A stretch of DNA of 64,000 bases from Lampris incognitus (lineage: Eukaryota; Chordata; Actinopteri; Lampriformes; Lampridae), in assembly GCF_029633865.1 (NCBI RefSeq), contig NC_079217.1:53499979-53563978 (forward strand), written 5' to 3'. The notes below the pieces were generated by a model that was not told the origin of the DNA, did no database searches, and was given only the letters and a program-made list of their open reading frames with translations. Numbering within the stretch: the stretch's first letter is position 1; the number at the start of each line of letters is the position of its first letter. Shown piece after piece: positions 36,446-51,000 of this stretch. The position numbers were made by a program, and so were the translations under genes.

Positions 36446-39400
36446 CGGCCCTGTGATGGCCTGGCAGCCTGTCCAGGGTGTCTCCCTGCCTGCCGCCTAG
36501 TGACTACTGGGATAGGCTCCAGCATCCCCACGACCCTGAGAGCAGGGTAAGTGGTTCTGATAATGGATGGATGGATGGATGGATGGATGGATGGATGGAT
36601 GGATGGATGGATGGATGTTTTTTCATGTATACAGGTAATTCTAACATTTTTTGTGAGACCTGTTGTTTTGTTTTGTTTTTTTCCATATTTTGCCTGCGAC
36701 AAAAATCGATCAGCTCTAGGTCGCATAGGTTTAAAATGTGATGAGGTTTCATCAATCCATGTTTGGCACAGAAGGGTAAGCTGTACATGGTTTGATTAAC
36801 GGGTCTGTCATATAATTTCACCCCATCTGTCGTAGAAATTAGCTTTTAACACAGGAGACCTCCTTGGAGAGACTGAGCACAGAACACCATCTGAAAAGCT
36901 GAATGACTTTCTTGACCCTGATCACTCCTCTCCTCCTCTCCTGTGGTTGCTGTTAACGGCCTTGGGGCCTCTCCCTGGCATTTTCACAGCTCGGTGACTT
37001 GACTCTGAATGTTAATGAGTGTCAGAGGAAGAAGTCACACAATCCCGCTTTACTCTCCGTTCCTTTATACCTGTCAGAGAACATGAAGTCTGGCTCCATA
37101 ACGAGTTAACTTTAATGGCGGGATAAAATGTTTTGCATCCAAACAATGGAAATCCCACACGCATTTCACTATGCCAAACTAAGACCAGGATCTGTCTGAG
37201 CTGGGGTCAGGGAGTGAGACATTTGTCGCCCATTTCACCGAGGGCCTTTTTCCATCGTCCCTAGAGAGACCTTTGACCTCAAGTTAAAGTGATCAAAATA
37301 TTTCTGGACACACAGTGAGGAGAGCCGCCATGAACGATGCAAACCAGTAACATCTGTCCCCCCGCTGGCCACAAATTAAATACCACCGGTCATTCCTCAT
37401 CCTTTAAATGACTTTGTCTATAAATATATATATATAGACAAATTTGAAGTTTTTTTCTTGTTTGATTTTGTCAAATCCTAACTGCACTGGGAACCTTTCT
37501 TCAGATGCTCTGATGGTAACTAAGTAATTTATATTTGTTCCCTGTTTGCTCTTGTTGCAAGTCATCTTCAATACACATCAAGTTAGAGATGGGCAGTATC
37601 GGGCATCTGGGTAGCGTGGCGGTCTATTCCGTTGCCTACCAACATGGAGATCACCGGTTCGAATCCTCATGTTTCCTCCGGCTTGGTTGGGCGTCCCTAC
37701 AGACACAATTGGCCGTGTCTGCAGGTGGGAAACCGGATGTGGGTATGTGTCCTGGTCGCTGCATTAGCGCCTCCTCTGGTCGGTCAGGGTGCCTGTTCGG
37801 GGGGGAGGGGGAACTGGGGGGGAATAGCGTGATCTTCCCACGTGCCACGTCCCTCTGGCGAAACTCCTCACTGTCAGGTGAGAAGAAGCGGCTAGCGACT
37901 CCATATGTATTGGAGGAGACTTGGAAGTCTGCAGCCCTCCCCGGCTCGGCAGAGGGGGTGGAGCAGCGACCGGGACCGCTCAAAAGAGCGGGGTAATTGG
38001 ATGGGTACAATTGGGGAGAAAAGGGGGGGGCTGGGCGATATTGATATAATATCGATATCGTGAGATGAGACTAGATATCATCTGGGATTTTGGTGTGAGT
38101 AACATCAGAATCCGAACACTTCATTCATCCCCGAGGAGAAATTGGGGATATGCTGCCATAACTTAAAGTGTTGTCAGGCCCTGGTCTTAGACACTGCATT
38201 ACAGTACAGCAATACAATCCTGTGAACTTATTCCACTGTTTTAGCTGACTGAATCAAACAATCAACACGTCTACCTGCTTGGTCAACATATCCGCATCAC
38301 TAACAATCATTTATCAAACCTTTCTTGTGTGTTGACACTGTCACATTATCAATTTTGAGGTATTCAGTAAACAAAAATCTTTGGTATTTGTTTTTTTTTG
38401 GGGGGGGATTTTTCTCCCCCTTTTTCTCCCCAATTGTATCTGGCCAATTACCCCACTCTTCCAAGCCGTCCCAATCTCTGCTCTACCCCCTCTGCCGAGC
38501 CGGGGAGGGCTGCAGACTACCACGTGCCTCCTCCGATACATATGGAGTCGCCAGCCGCTTCTTTTCACCTGACAGTGAGGAGTTTCACCAGGGGAACGTA
38601 GCGCGTGGGAGGATCACGCTATTCCCCCCCAGTCCCCCCCCCGAACAGGTGCCCCAACCGACCAGAGGAGGCGCTAGTGCAGCGACCAGGACACATACCC
38701 ACATCCGGTTTCCCACCCGCAGACACGGCCAATTGTGTCTGTAGGGGCGCCAGACCAAGCCGGAGGTAACACGGGGATTCGAACCGGCGATCCCCGTGTC
38801 TGTAGGCGACGGAACAGACCACCACACTGATTCGGTCAATATCATCCGCCCCTACATCAACTATGGATATCTTGCATCAGCTAAACCTGTCAAATGTAAC
38901 GGTAACGCCCCCTCACCATAGAGCTGCTGCACTGCGGTGACGTCGTCCCAGCTCAGCACCAGTTTGCGGCCCAGCTTCCTGTAGTACGGCGACATGAGGG
39001 CGTGACGGACAGGAGAGTGCTCCAATCCCAGGGTGTGTCCGATCTCATGGGCGGTCACCATGAACAGGTTGTGTCCCTTGTGCCCATTAAGGGTCCACCT
39101 CTCTGCCATGTCGAAGTGGGCTTCTCCCCGGCGGGGGAGGAAGGCATGGGCCAATGTTCCTCCTGAGGAAAAATGTTACAGCAGTCGGTGTAGGAAGGTC
39201 ACCTGAGCTGTATGTTTTACAGTTCAACAATTATACATTTAGTGAATGGGATCAACTTTTGTGTTCACAAAAAATGGACAGCTAGGGATAGTTTGGTAGA
39301 ATAGACAATACCTAACCAGCACACTAGCACATAGCTAAGGATGCACCCCACACTGGCATTAAGGTACGAGGTGCTCGTGTCAGGTGCAATGACTCTAAAT

Positions 39401-41738
39401 GATTGTATTTCTCTGAAGTAGTGGAAATTCATGAGAAGATAGTAAAAAACCTTTAGAAAACTACAAATCTAGCTCTTTGGCTACCAGAATTGACTAATGA
39501 CACTTTGTGATAAGCATACTCGTCCATGTGGGATGTTTATGTGAAGAAAAACAGACCATCCAGCTGCTTGGCTGTATGGTTCATAGAACATGTTTACTCA
39601 GCGGGTTTGGATATTGAGCAAATTGAGATATTAAGATACTCTGTTTCTTTCTCTTTTTTTCCATTTTCCCCATTTTCCCCCAATTGTACTTGGCCAATTA
39701 ACCCACTCTTCCGAGCCTTCCCGGTTGCTGCTCCACCCCCTCTGCCGATCCGGGGAGGGCTGCAGACTACCACATGCTTCCTCCGATACATGTGGAGTCG
39801 CCAGCCGCTTCTTTTCACCTGACAGTGAGGAGTTTCACCAGGGGAACGTAGCGCATGGGAGGATCTCGTTATTCCCCCCAGTCCCCAAACAGGCGCCCTG
39901 ATCGACCAGAAGAGGTGCTAGTGCAGCAACCAGGACACATTTGCACATCCGACTTCCCACCCGTAGACACGGCCAATTGTGTCTGTAGGGATGCCCGACC
40001 AAGCCGGAGGTAACACGGGGATTTGAACCAGCGATCCCCATGTTGGTAGGCAACGGAATAGATCGCCACACCATCCGGACGCCCCTTCTGTGTTTCTTTT
40101 GGGCTTTAGTTGAAGATACATCCTCCATCAGGTCTCTTCACATCATTGCACAGGCTGTTCAGGAGACAGCATCTGCTCCATCTCCATTGTGATTTAGTGA
40201 ACAAAAGTGTTCACAAGCCTAAAAACATTACGCACTCATTATTTTCAATGTTCTTAAGATAGACTCAATACATAGTAAGAATCAGGGATGGTCTCCTATC
40301 CTGGAGACACACATGAATAAACACTGAATTAAAGACTCGCCATTGACCTGTCCTGCAAATACCTGTGTCATCTCTGACAGGCCCCTGCTATTCTGGCTCC
40401 GCGGTTGACTGTACTGTATTCTAAGGGATTTCTACCGACTCCACTGCCACACAGGCAACTGTGACACAACAGAATTTAGCTGGGAGAAACTGTGCCGCTG
40501 GACCCCCACCTGGTCCATCGAAGGCGTTGCTGGCCCCGTCGTTGTGGTCTCCCTCGTAAAAGGCCAGCCGGATGTCTGCGTGGCCCTCAGGGACCTCCTG
40601 GAAGACCAGGCCCGACACATTGCTCCACAGCTGGAAGGCGGCACGCACCGCCAGCCGTACAGGAGCCGGGGACAGGTGGCGAGGCCAGTTCACTATCTGA
40701 TAGGTCAGGTGGCGCTTGTACCACTTCTCACCTAAAGGGCGCCCACACAGAGAAGACAGTTAATTGTTGTTTCATTGTTTGTCATGGATCCGTTACCCTA
40801 CGTAGAGAAGAGCCATATTGGGCAGCATGGTGGCCCAGTGGTTAGCACTGTTGCCTCACAGCAAGAAGGTCCTGAATTCAAACCCCAGGCCATCCCATGG
40901 CCTTTCTGTGTGGAGTTTGCATGTTCTCCCCGTGTCTGCATGGGTTTCCTCCGGGTGCTCCGGTTTCCTCCCACCATCAAAAAGACATGCATGTTAGGGT
41001 TAATACCCTAATACCCAGGGTCTGTGCCCCTGAGCAAGGCAATGAAAAGAGGAACTGGAGTTGGTCCCCGGGTGCTGCAGCTGCCCACTGCTCCTATACT
41101 ATAGGATGGGTTAAATGCAGAGAACACGTTTCATTGTAACCAAACAACTGTACAATGACAAAAATAAAGCGGCTTTCCTCTATTCTTCTCAATTAAAGTT
41201 TCTATAGTATCTAATCCTAAAATTGGGCATCACAAAAAGAATTATTCAACAAAGCCCAGGTTAAATGCAAATGCTGTGAAGTGTGGACATGTTTCAAAAC
41301 GATAGGATGCTAACTGTGTTAGCCACCGGAGCTCAGCTGGGTAAATTCACATGCGCTCTAAGTACACGCTTCAGTGAGCAATTTACTAAAACCTGTGTTG
41401 GCGGTTTCTCAAATCAGGCACGATTACATATGTGGTGAACAACGCCACACTCGCACACATTTCTTCAGGGACCGACCAGAATGAGGGTGAGTGAGGCGGA
41501 GCGCAACGTTCAGCGTTTCTTCCATTTCCGTGACGGTAATCTCTTGGTGTACACAGAGGATTTACACAATGTAATAATCTAGGAGGCAAAGCAAACATGT
41601 CTGCCCCAACAAACACACACAAACACACAGCCACAAACACACACATCATCATCATCATCATCATTATCATCATCATCGGCAGCCAGCCAGCCAGACAGAC
41701 AGAAAGACACGGACAGACAGAGAGACAGACAGCCAGAC

Positions 41739-41827
<89 letters not shown>

Positions 41828-41845
41828 GCCAGCCAGCCAGCCAGC

Positions 41846-41889
<44 letters not shown>

Positions 41890-41978
41890 GAGACAGACAG
41901 ACAACCAGACAGACAGAGAGACCGACAGACAGACAGCCAGACAGTCAGACAGAGAGACAGCCAGCCAGCCAGCCAGCC

Positions 41979-42009
<31 letters not shown>

Positions 42010-42010
42010 G

Positions 42011-42041
<31 letters not shown>

Positions 42042-45000
42042 GAGACAGAGAGGCTGTGCTGCAGGAAACAATCAGTGGATAATGTCGTGTGTCAGAAGAG
42101 CCAGCTGAAGATCTCAGCCTGAAATCTGCCATGCTGGTTTTCTAAACCCAAAAGACAGCGTGGAAGCTGAAACAAGGAGGACCAAGGCAAAATAAAGTTT
42201 AATTCGCTTTGAACGACTTCGTGCATTGCTTCATAACATTTTTTTTAATTGTGTTATTATTGGGAGTGCATGGGGGAGAAACAGCTTCATGATGTCAGAG
42301 GTAGTCTACATCTGATAAGACCACTCAGCCACAAGGATTCTCTGGTAACATAAATTGTTTTTATCTTGTTAGCGATTTGTTCTCTTTGAGGCTTTAGTAG
42401 CGAGTGGCCAGATAAATCAAGCTTACTTAAAAGTTGTCCAAACATTGAGAAGCATTCAAAATAGATTTGCCCAAGATGTGGAGGGCAGTTCTGAGTGGGA
42501 GGTCTCTGTGCACTCCTAAACGTGTGGAACTACGACACGCGCTTGGGTTTTCCCAGGAGTGGGCTGTCAGCACCATCAGGGCCTTCTCTGCTGGCCCTGT
42601 CAAAATTAAAATCATAACTTGTTTTTCATGGCCTGGCGGCCTGTCCAGGGTGTCTCCCTGCCTGCTGCCCAATGACTGCTGGGATAGGCTCCGGCACCCC
42701 CGCAACCCTGAGTAGGATAAGCAGTTTGGATAATGGATGGATGGATGGGTGGTTAAATTCAAGTGTGCCTGAAATGTGTCTGAATTCAATTACTTGTTTT
42801 CTGCTGGGGCTGAGCAGGGATTTCCTACGTCATCTAAACCCACCACAGCTCCTTGGACCAGCACTAGCTTGTATTGCTAGCCTTTCGTTGAAGCCCAAAG
42901 CTGCGAACTGATTACAAGATTTGAGTCACCGTATCATCAGCCAATCAAATTTTGATGTGTAGTGACAGAACACCCCAGGGCCTTGGGATGTATCAGTGTT
43001 AGCCCTGGTATCTTCATCAACTTTGAGCTTGAGCTTTTGGTGGGTTGTGAGCAAACTAAACACAATGGCTGCTGCCTTCACTGTCACTGACGAGCTTGTT
43101 GCCGAGCTACACCGTGTTTTTTTGCAACTCTGGTAGGATTGTCTGCATTTTTTACACATTCTCCCTAACGGACTTAATTACTGAATGAATTTTGCGAGAG
43201 AAGGCCGCAACAAGTCTCTCAAGTGAGGTGGTGCACTGATAATATTATGACTACACTTTATTGAAGTTGCTGAAGTTGCGTGAGTGACTGGTGAACACTA
43301 CATGAACTGTGGAAACTTGTTTGCTGTTTTTGTTCCTGTGCCATGTGGCATGCCTGTGCAATCTGGTTGCTGAGTGACATAAAGGAAAATTTGATAGTGA
43401 TGCTGCAATAACTGCTGTAGTGCACAGTGGTGTGCTTGTGTGTAGTGGTTGTTGAAGATCAGCTGTCTTGTTGGTGTTGATGCAGTAGTGCATATAGTGT
43501 GTGATAGTGTATTTTGTATGTGGTTGTGTTGGCTGTGTGTGGGGGGGGGGCAGAGCCCAAATAGGGGGCAGAGGACATGGGCTGGCAGTTGTGAACATCT
43601 TATTTAGATATGAATTAAATCATTCTCACATAATGGGATCGATCCACCAAGTGATATCATTCCCAAAAACAAAATATAGAGATATAAAGAAAAAAAATCA
43701 AATCCAGTTGAGGATTCATGTTATTGAAATGGTGTCTGTGTTTAGCTTCTTTGATTTTTATCCTTGATTCAGTACATTCTTAAAGAGCAACTAAACCCTA
43801 GGCCGTTTGCGTGAGTGTACTGGCATCTACAGGTTAAAAACCATGTAAAGGTTAAAAACATGGCAGGCTGGTCTTGGTACTCTGTGATGTAAGCATAGCA
43901 GGATAAACATAGCTGCAGCCATCCATCCATTATCTGAACCGCTTATCCTGCTCTCAGGGTCGTGGGGATGCTGGAGCCTATTTCCAGCAGTCATTGGGCA
44001 GCAGGCGGGGAGACACCCTGGACAGGCTGCCAGGCCATCACAGGGCTGACACACACACACACACACACACACATTCATACCTAGGGACAATTTAGTATGG
44101 CCGATTCACCTGACTTACTGCAAACAATAACATGAACAATGGATCTGTTGGATTTAGGTGTGTCAGTACATCTATCGGCATTGACAGACAGGCAGAGCCA
44201 GCACTAACAATTGTCAAAAATACTGTCAATACTGGTTCTTTGGTACACCCATATCCAACACAGCCATTATTAATGTTATTATCTGCAGCTGTGTTTTCCT
44301 GCTATGCTAACATCACAGAATACTAAGACCAACCTGACATGTTTTTAACCTTTACATAGTTTTTAACCTGCAGATGTCAGCAAACACAATTAAACGGTCT
44401 AGGGTTTAGTTACTCTTTAATGACGTTCCCAGCATATCAGAACGCTGTCATGTCAATAACACCTGTGGGCATGCTTTCAAACGAGACTGTTTTTTCTAAC
44501 TGAATTTGACCAGTAACTCTATTTTCAAGATGTGCACATGTTTAAGTGCAAAGCTGAATTGGGTCTACTGCCAAATTCTGTGTCGAAATCTGCCCACCCC
44601 ACTCCAGGGAATACTCGGGCGCCTGGCCTCCCTCTCAGACCTCCACAGAGTAAGAGGTCCCTCAGGACACCAGAGGGGCCAGGAAGTCAGATACTGAAGA
44701 CATTCCACAACTTCCCTTATGGAAGCAATTAGTACTATGCCTTCTATTGCAGCAGTGGCAGGGGACGGGGGGGGGGGCTATCATAATCATTAGGAAGTGA
44801 TCAAGATCACCTGATAGCAGTGTGGTAATGGCGCTTTTCTCTTTAATTTGTAGAGGAGAACGCTTGAGGTGCATTGTGTTATAACCTGTGTATATGTAAA
44901 GATGCATGTCGGATGCATGCACAGCCAACCTACCCGGGATCTTTATTGCTGCTGCACCGATTTGATTTCTCTGTTTTGCTGTCAGTAGGTTTATCTTATT

Positions 45001-48000
45001 AGATGTTTTGGGAGAATCCATGGAAGAGGGAGAGAGAGACCTTGAGCTGAGAAGCCCTAGAAATCTGCCACTAATGTAAATACTTATTTTCTGTGAATTC
45101 CAAATCTGTGTATCCTATCATCAAATCCATATGCATCCTATCATTCATATCCTGCCATAATGACACTTTTAAAAGAAAACAGCATGTCAGAGAGAAGAGT
45201 GTGACAGTGTGTCACTAGTTAAATAGAGGTCTGGGTATGGCATGAATCTATAACCACACGCCTCTGAGAAATACGCAGACCTATCACAACTTGCACCGCT
45301 TATCTTTAACAAGGGTGATGGAATGTCAGCTCAGTAAATATCGGTGAGAACGGGTGCTACCCAAAAAGCCTTTTAGAGAGTCAAGGGTTGATATGCGTTC
45401 CCATGAGGGGGTTCACACAATACAAAATCAAGACATGACACAGCTGGGAATGAATAACTGTCATGCCTGCCTATCTTTGCCATTTTATACTGCAGCCTTT
45501 CATACTCTCTGTTCGACATAGTTTGCCAGACAGTTTAGCAGCCAGTGTGAGCTGGCTAGCAAAGACGATGTGGACTGAGACATTGACGAGCTTTTCAGTC
45601 AAATAGGTTGTATGTGCTTCCCAAGCCATAGTCTGTTGCCTTGAAAACCTTTGGTGAACATGCATTGCTAAAACAATAGGAAGCTGCTAAGAGAAGGCTT
45701 GTACCGGCACACAGGGCCTATGGGGCAGAAATCTATCTCCTCTCTCCGTGAAAGGACACTCTTTTTTGATAAATCAGTTGTTAGACACAATTACTGCCCA
45801 TTTTAAAGCTATTCCTCATCAAATTATTCAGCCACTGTACCACATTAATGGATATGTATGTACAGTCAGGTGTGGACCAAGTTTGGCCGGAGGGTGATAC
45901 TGTATCTACTATTTAAGCTTGTGTTTGTGTAACACTACTGCTGCCTTTCATATGAGTCATGCCTAGAAGCGGACAGATGACAGCCCGATAGGCTTCCTGG
46001 TTGTCTTACAGGTAGAACAGCCAGTCAGCCAGGTAGCCAGTCACTCAGCCAACCCACACATCTGTCAAGCCAACAAGTCATCTGGCGAGCTTGCCAATCA
46101 AGCAAGTTGGCCAGCCGCTGAATCAACCAGTGAGTCAGCTAAAACGGGCAGTAACTCAAAAAAAATCAGTCAGCCAGCCAAACAGTCAGTCAGCGATGTG
46201 TTTGCCCAAGCAGCAGTTGGAACACATCAGGTACTGACACGAAGAGGCAGCGGCAAACATCGACCACAGCTACATTCCCCAAACATTAGCCAATCTATTC
46301 AGTGACAGGGAGGAATGCAGATATTTCACAGTTTAGGCTGGAGGCTGGAGGCTGGAGGCAGGAGTGGAGGGGGGGGGGCTTTTTCATTCAGAAAAGAGAA
46401 GTAAGGAGTGAGAGATGAAGAAAAAAATAACAGAAGTAATAGAGAAGATATGGGGAAAAAATAGACATGTCAGTTTCTGAGACGCTATTATATCACTTGA
46501 AGGATTGAACCTGAAACTTGATCAATTCTTACTTTACCTGGACTGTTTGTATAGAAATGTCTGCAACTCTGACATATGAGACTGTCAAAAGCAAAATTAT
46601 TAATATTAGCAGCAAAACAATGTGCACCACACAAATTTCTAAAATTCAGAGCAAAATTATACCTCATACTTTTCTCATAGGTTTTTTAAAATCTAAATCT
46701 AGAGAACTTTGATAGAAGGAAAACTTCTACTTTAATTATTTCATGTAATCTGCAAGACATTTTGTAGTGTTTAGCCCCTCTTAACCACCGTTAACAACCG
46801 TAACTACTTTAGTCTTCAGCCAGTTCAAAGTGGAGGTAATCGGTTCATTAATGAGTGCTTTTATTGCAATGGTTATAGCGGAAAATTGCAATGATTTTTG
46901 AAAATTGCTGTACTGTTTTTTAAAGTTGGGTGAGAGGGGTTACACAATTAAAGAGCAAGCATTAGCCAAGCCTTTAAGCCTTTCAATATTAGTGGTGGAA
47001 AATTGAATCATTGTGTCCTGGAGGGAGACCCCAGGGAAGAATTGCTTGGATATAATTTGTTATTCATACTGGACTGATGTAAGATGGAAGGACTTGGCAA
47101 CCCAATGCGGTAGTCAACTGGGTGATGTGTGCAACGTCAGACTCTACACAAGCCTTAATGACAACCTTCAGACCTATTAGTGTTTTAGTTTATGACAGTG
47201 GACACTCCCAGCTTGCTGTGGGTACTCTATGACCTCTGCACAAAAGAATGTAAAAAACCTAACCATATATGAACACCATGGTCTGCCTACAGTCATCTCA
47301 TCTCATCTTCAGCCGCTTTTCCGGAGTTGGGTCGCGGTGGCAGCAAGCTAAGTAGGGCACTCCAGGCGTCCCTCTCCCTACCAACACCCTCCAGCTCCTC
47401 CTGGGGGATCCCAAGGCATTCCCAGGCCAGATTGGACATGTAGTCCCTCCAGCAAGTTCTGGGTCTACCTCAGGGTCTCCTCCCAGTTGGCCGTGCCCGG
47501 TAAACTTCCAAAGGAAGGCGCCCAGGAGGCATCCTAATCAGATGCCTGAACCATCTCAACTGGCTCCTTTCGATGCGAAGGAGCAGTGGCTCTACTCCAA
47601 GCTCCCTCCAGATATCTGAGCTCCTCACCCTATCTCTAAGGCTGAGCCCAGACACCCTACAGAGGAAACTTATTTCAGCTGCTTGTATCGACAATCTCAC
47701 CCCTTCAGTCACTACCCAAAGCTCATGACCATAGGTGAGGATCGGAACAGTCAAGGAACATAAACTGCCTACAGTCAAGGAACATAAACAGATGCATAAA
47801 CACTCATTTACAGATACGTATAGCCCCCATTGCAAACACATACACTCGAAAACGCACAAACAGATTACTGTCTTCAAGTGCTTCTTAAAAGGCCATGGCA
47901 GTCAGTTAGAAGCACTTTCCCTGCATATATAGAAAAACAGTTATTCAATACCAAACTCAGCTGGTGTACAAACACACATACGTGCGCCATAACAGAGTTT

Positions 48001-51000
48001 CACAAAATGCACACATACACATGCACACATTACCTTGTGCAGAGCGTTTCTTTCGGAGATGTGGTCGGCGGACAGGTGCTCCTCTCCCGGTGAAGATAGC
48101 TTCCACCCTCTGGGTCCACACCTGGTGACTGCCTTCATCTGTTACCCCGCAACGTGGCTCCGCCATCTGCCTCAGGGTGGCGCTGTCGAGTCTGCCCGTG
48201 ACGGGCAAGCGGGACAGCCACTGGAACTCCCTGTGGTGATCGAATAGTTTGCATGATAATGAATTGGTGTACAGTTCATTTCATCGGAAACTCCGTTCAA
48301 TGAGGTTATTTTACAATGCCAAAACAGAATTCATCATACAATTTGGAAATGAACGGTGACTGGATCCTCCTTATCGAACCAGAGAAATCTGAACTGGACA
48401 TCATGAAATCCTGCTGTGCACATGTTTACGCTGACAATTGTTACTGAAATGAGCGAAGATCTGTTTTGGTGTTGACACGACTGGCCTGTGCATGAGCATA
48501 AAGACCTCTGAACTGATTAGCTAGCTCCAATGCTTACGTGGTGTAAACATGGCTCCAAATTCAAGGAGCTGGAACCAAGCAAGGCAGAGATAATGTTGTA
48601 ATGACCACGGATGATTAGACTCGCTAGCCCTTAGCTAACAGATCCGGACCCTTTAGTCGACTGGTTAGCGCAATCGCCCATGGTGCGGACGACCGGGGTT
48701 CGCGTCTCGGCTGCGGCGGATTCCCAGCTGCCCCCTGAATTCACTACATTGGAGTCAGAAGTGGGATGGCAAGACCGTGAAGCCACCAGAAGCTCGTGAG
48801 CTCAGAGGTGTGAGGGAGCTGATATGCTGAAGCGCGGGGACGCGCGTCCCGAGGGAGTGGGGTAGTGTGACGACCACGGATGACTAGACTCGCTAGGCCT
48901 TGGCTAACGGGTCAGACCCTCTAGTTGACTGATTAGTGCAGTCGCCCTGGGTTAGCGTCCCTGCAGCCCCCCTGAATCCGCTACATTGCTGTTAGAAGTG
49001 GGATGGGGGGACCGTGAGGCCATCGGAAGTGCGTACGCCCAGAGGCGTGAGATAGCTGATACGTTGAATCGCGGGGACGTGTTTCCCGAAGGAGGAGGGG
49101 GGGGGATGTAATGACCATGGATGACTAGACTCGCTAGTCCTTGCTAACGGGTCGGATGCTTTAGTCGACTGGTTAGCGCAGTCGCCCATGGTGCGGGTGA
49201 CCTGGGTTCACGTCTCGGCTGCGGCGGATACCTGGCTGCCCCCTGAATTCGCTACAATATATACATTATTCATAATTGCATATGGATGACAGATTTGTTG
49301 TTGGAACGAGTTGAAGTAACTTTAAAGTGTGGAAGTGAAATTGATTTCATTAACCCGTCACTGTCTGTCGAAACACACAAGTAGGCAACCGTGTCAGCTA
49401 AGAAGACGGACCTGTAAGTTCATACTACAAGTTAGCTCCATCGACTATTACAGACTTCGATAGGCTCAGTTTTGTTTTTTTAAAGCGAGCCAATTTTCGG
49501 ACACAACCTCCAAGACACCAGATTTTGACTAAGAGTGGCAGGTTACACAATTGCATAGTGGCATTGCTTAACATTCAGTACAGGCTTTAGGAAAACGGCA
49601 AAGGTTTTCATTCTTTGCTACTTTCAAACATTTCCTATTACAGTTAGCAGTTAGTATACAGGCCAGAGGGTGAGGCTGCTGAAATTCCTGACTGGTTCAG
49701 AAAGAGTTCAGGACAGGAAGTTTCCCAGTGCCCAGGTGAGGGTCTTGAGCTGTGTTGACTTTCATCCTGAGGGTGTGTAACCCCCCCCCCCCATATAAAC
49801 ATTTAAAACACAAACCTGGGACTTTAAACAGCACACACATACTCTGGAGCCCTAAACAATTCCCCTGGATGGAACTGAACAAATTTGTCCTGTATTCATT
49901 GGCTTTGGCATCAAACGATAACAAATACAAAAGCCTGCATACTTTGCAATTTCCATGCAAAGACAAATGAGGTTCGTCTCATTTTGCCAAACAGTCAAAT
50001 CGATGCAGGTCTCATCGTTGGCCATTGTACTTTTAGAGTCAATTAAACGACCAGGACTTCACTCCTACCTAAAACGACCATGGGCGGTCAAAATGACCGC
50101 TGGTGTTTAAACTCTACATTCTGTCAAGAAAAATACCCAACTGAGATATTAATGCATTGCATATGTGAGTATGCTGTTAGGAAACGACTGACACCAAATT
50201 TAACATTTTAACAACTATAATACTATTTTTAAACAATTTAAACTTCAGACAGCCATGGTCGAACTTGAATAGCAAAATTGAAAAAGTGAAAATATTACCT
50301 GAAAAACAAACAGAAAACACATATTGCTAATCTAACAATCTTAAAAAGGCCTATAAAACGTGAAATGTAAAAAAGACCTCAAAATTGTTGTTATTCTCGA
50401 TAATAATGAGGCAGAGAGTGAGGTTGCCGTTAACACGTTTACTTCCGAACAAAAACCACACACTTCCGTATAAGTATTCTCATTCTGATTCTGATTACTT
50501 GGCTACCGCACTTAACTGTGGTTAACCCATTATACAACCTACTACTACTACTACTACTTTCGGCCGCTCCCGTTAGGGGTTGCCACAGCGGATCATCCGT
50601 TTCCATTTCTTCCTGTCCTCTGCATCTTCCTCTGACACACCAGCCACCTGCATGTCCTCCCTCATCACATCCACATCCCTCACCAAATCCTCACCACTCT
50701 CTACTGGTGCAAGGGGCATTCATTCATTCATTCATACTGTCTTACGTTGAAGAGTAAATGCACTGATATTCACCTCTCCTCCCAGACTTACAAAATGGTT
50801 GCATTAAGTCAAAAGACCTTTCAAAAGACAGCATAATTTTAGCCTTTTAACACCCGCCCCCCCCCAACCGCAAATAGGGGACCCCCCATGACTGGTCACT
50901 CAATTCGAGCACTGCATAAACCTCCTCTTTGGCCTTCCTCTTTTCCTCTTCCCTGGCAGCTCCATATTCAGCATCTCTTCTCCCAATATACTCAGCATCT

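Noticed and set aside
36181-36726. Frame with long Thr-His and Ser-Ile-His-Pro runs
   Set aside because: It is a SINE with expanded (TG)n and (GGAT)n tracts read in one frame.
41386-42132. Long open frame of about 248 codons rich in CLSV and SLS
   Set aside because: It is the translation of the CAGA/CAGC simple repeat; the opposite strand is open too. Not a gene.
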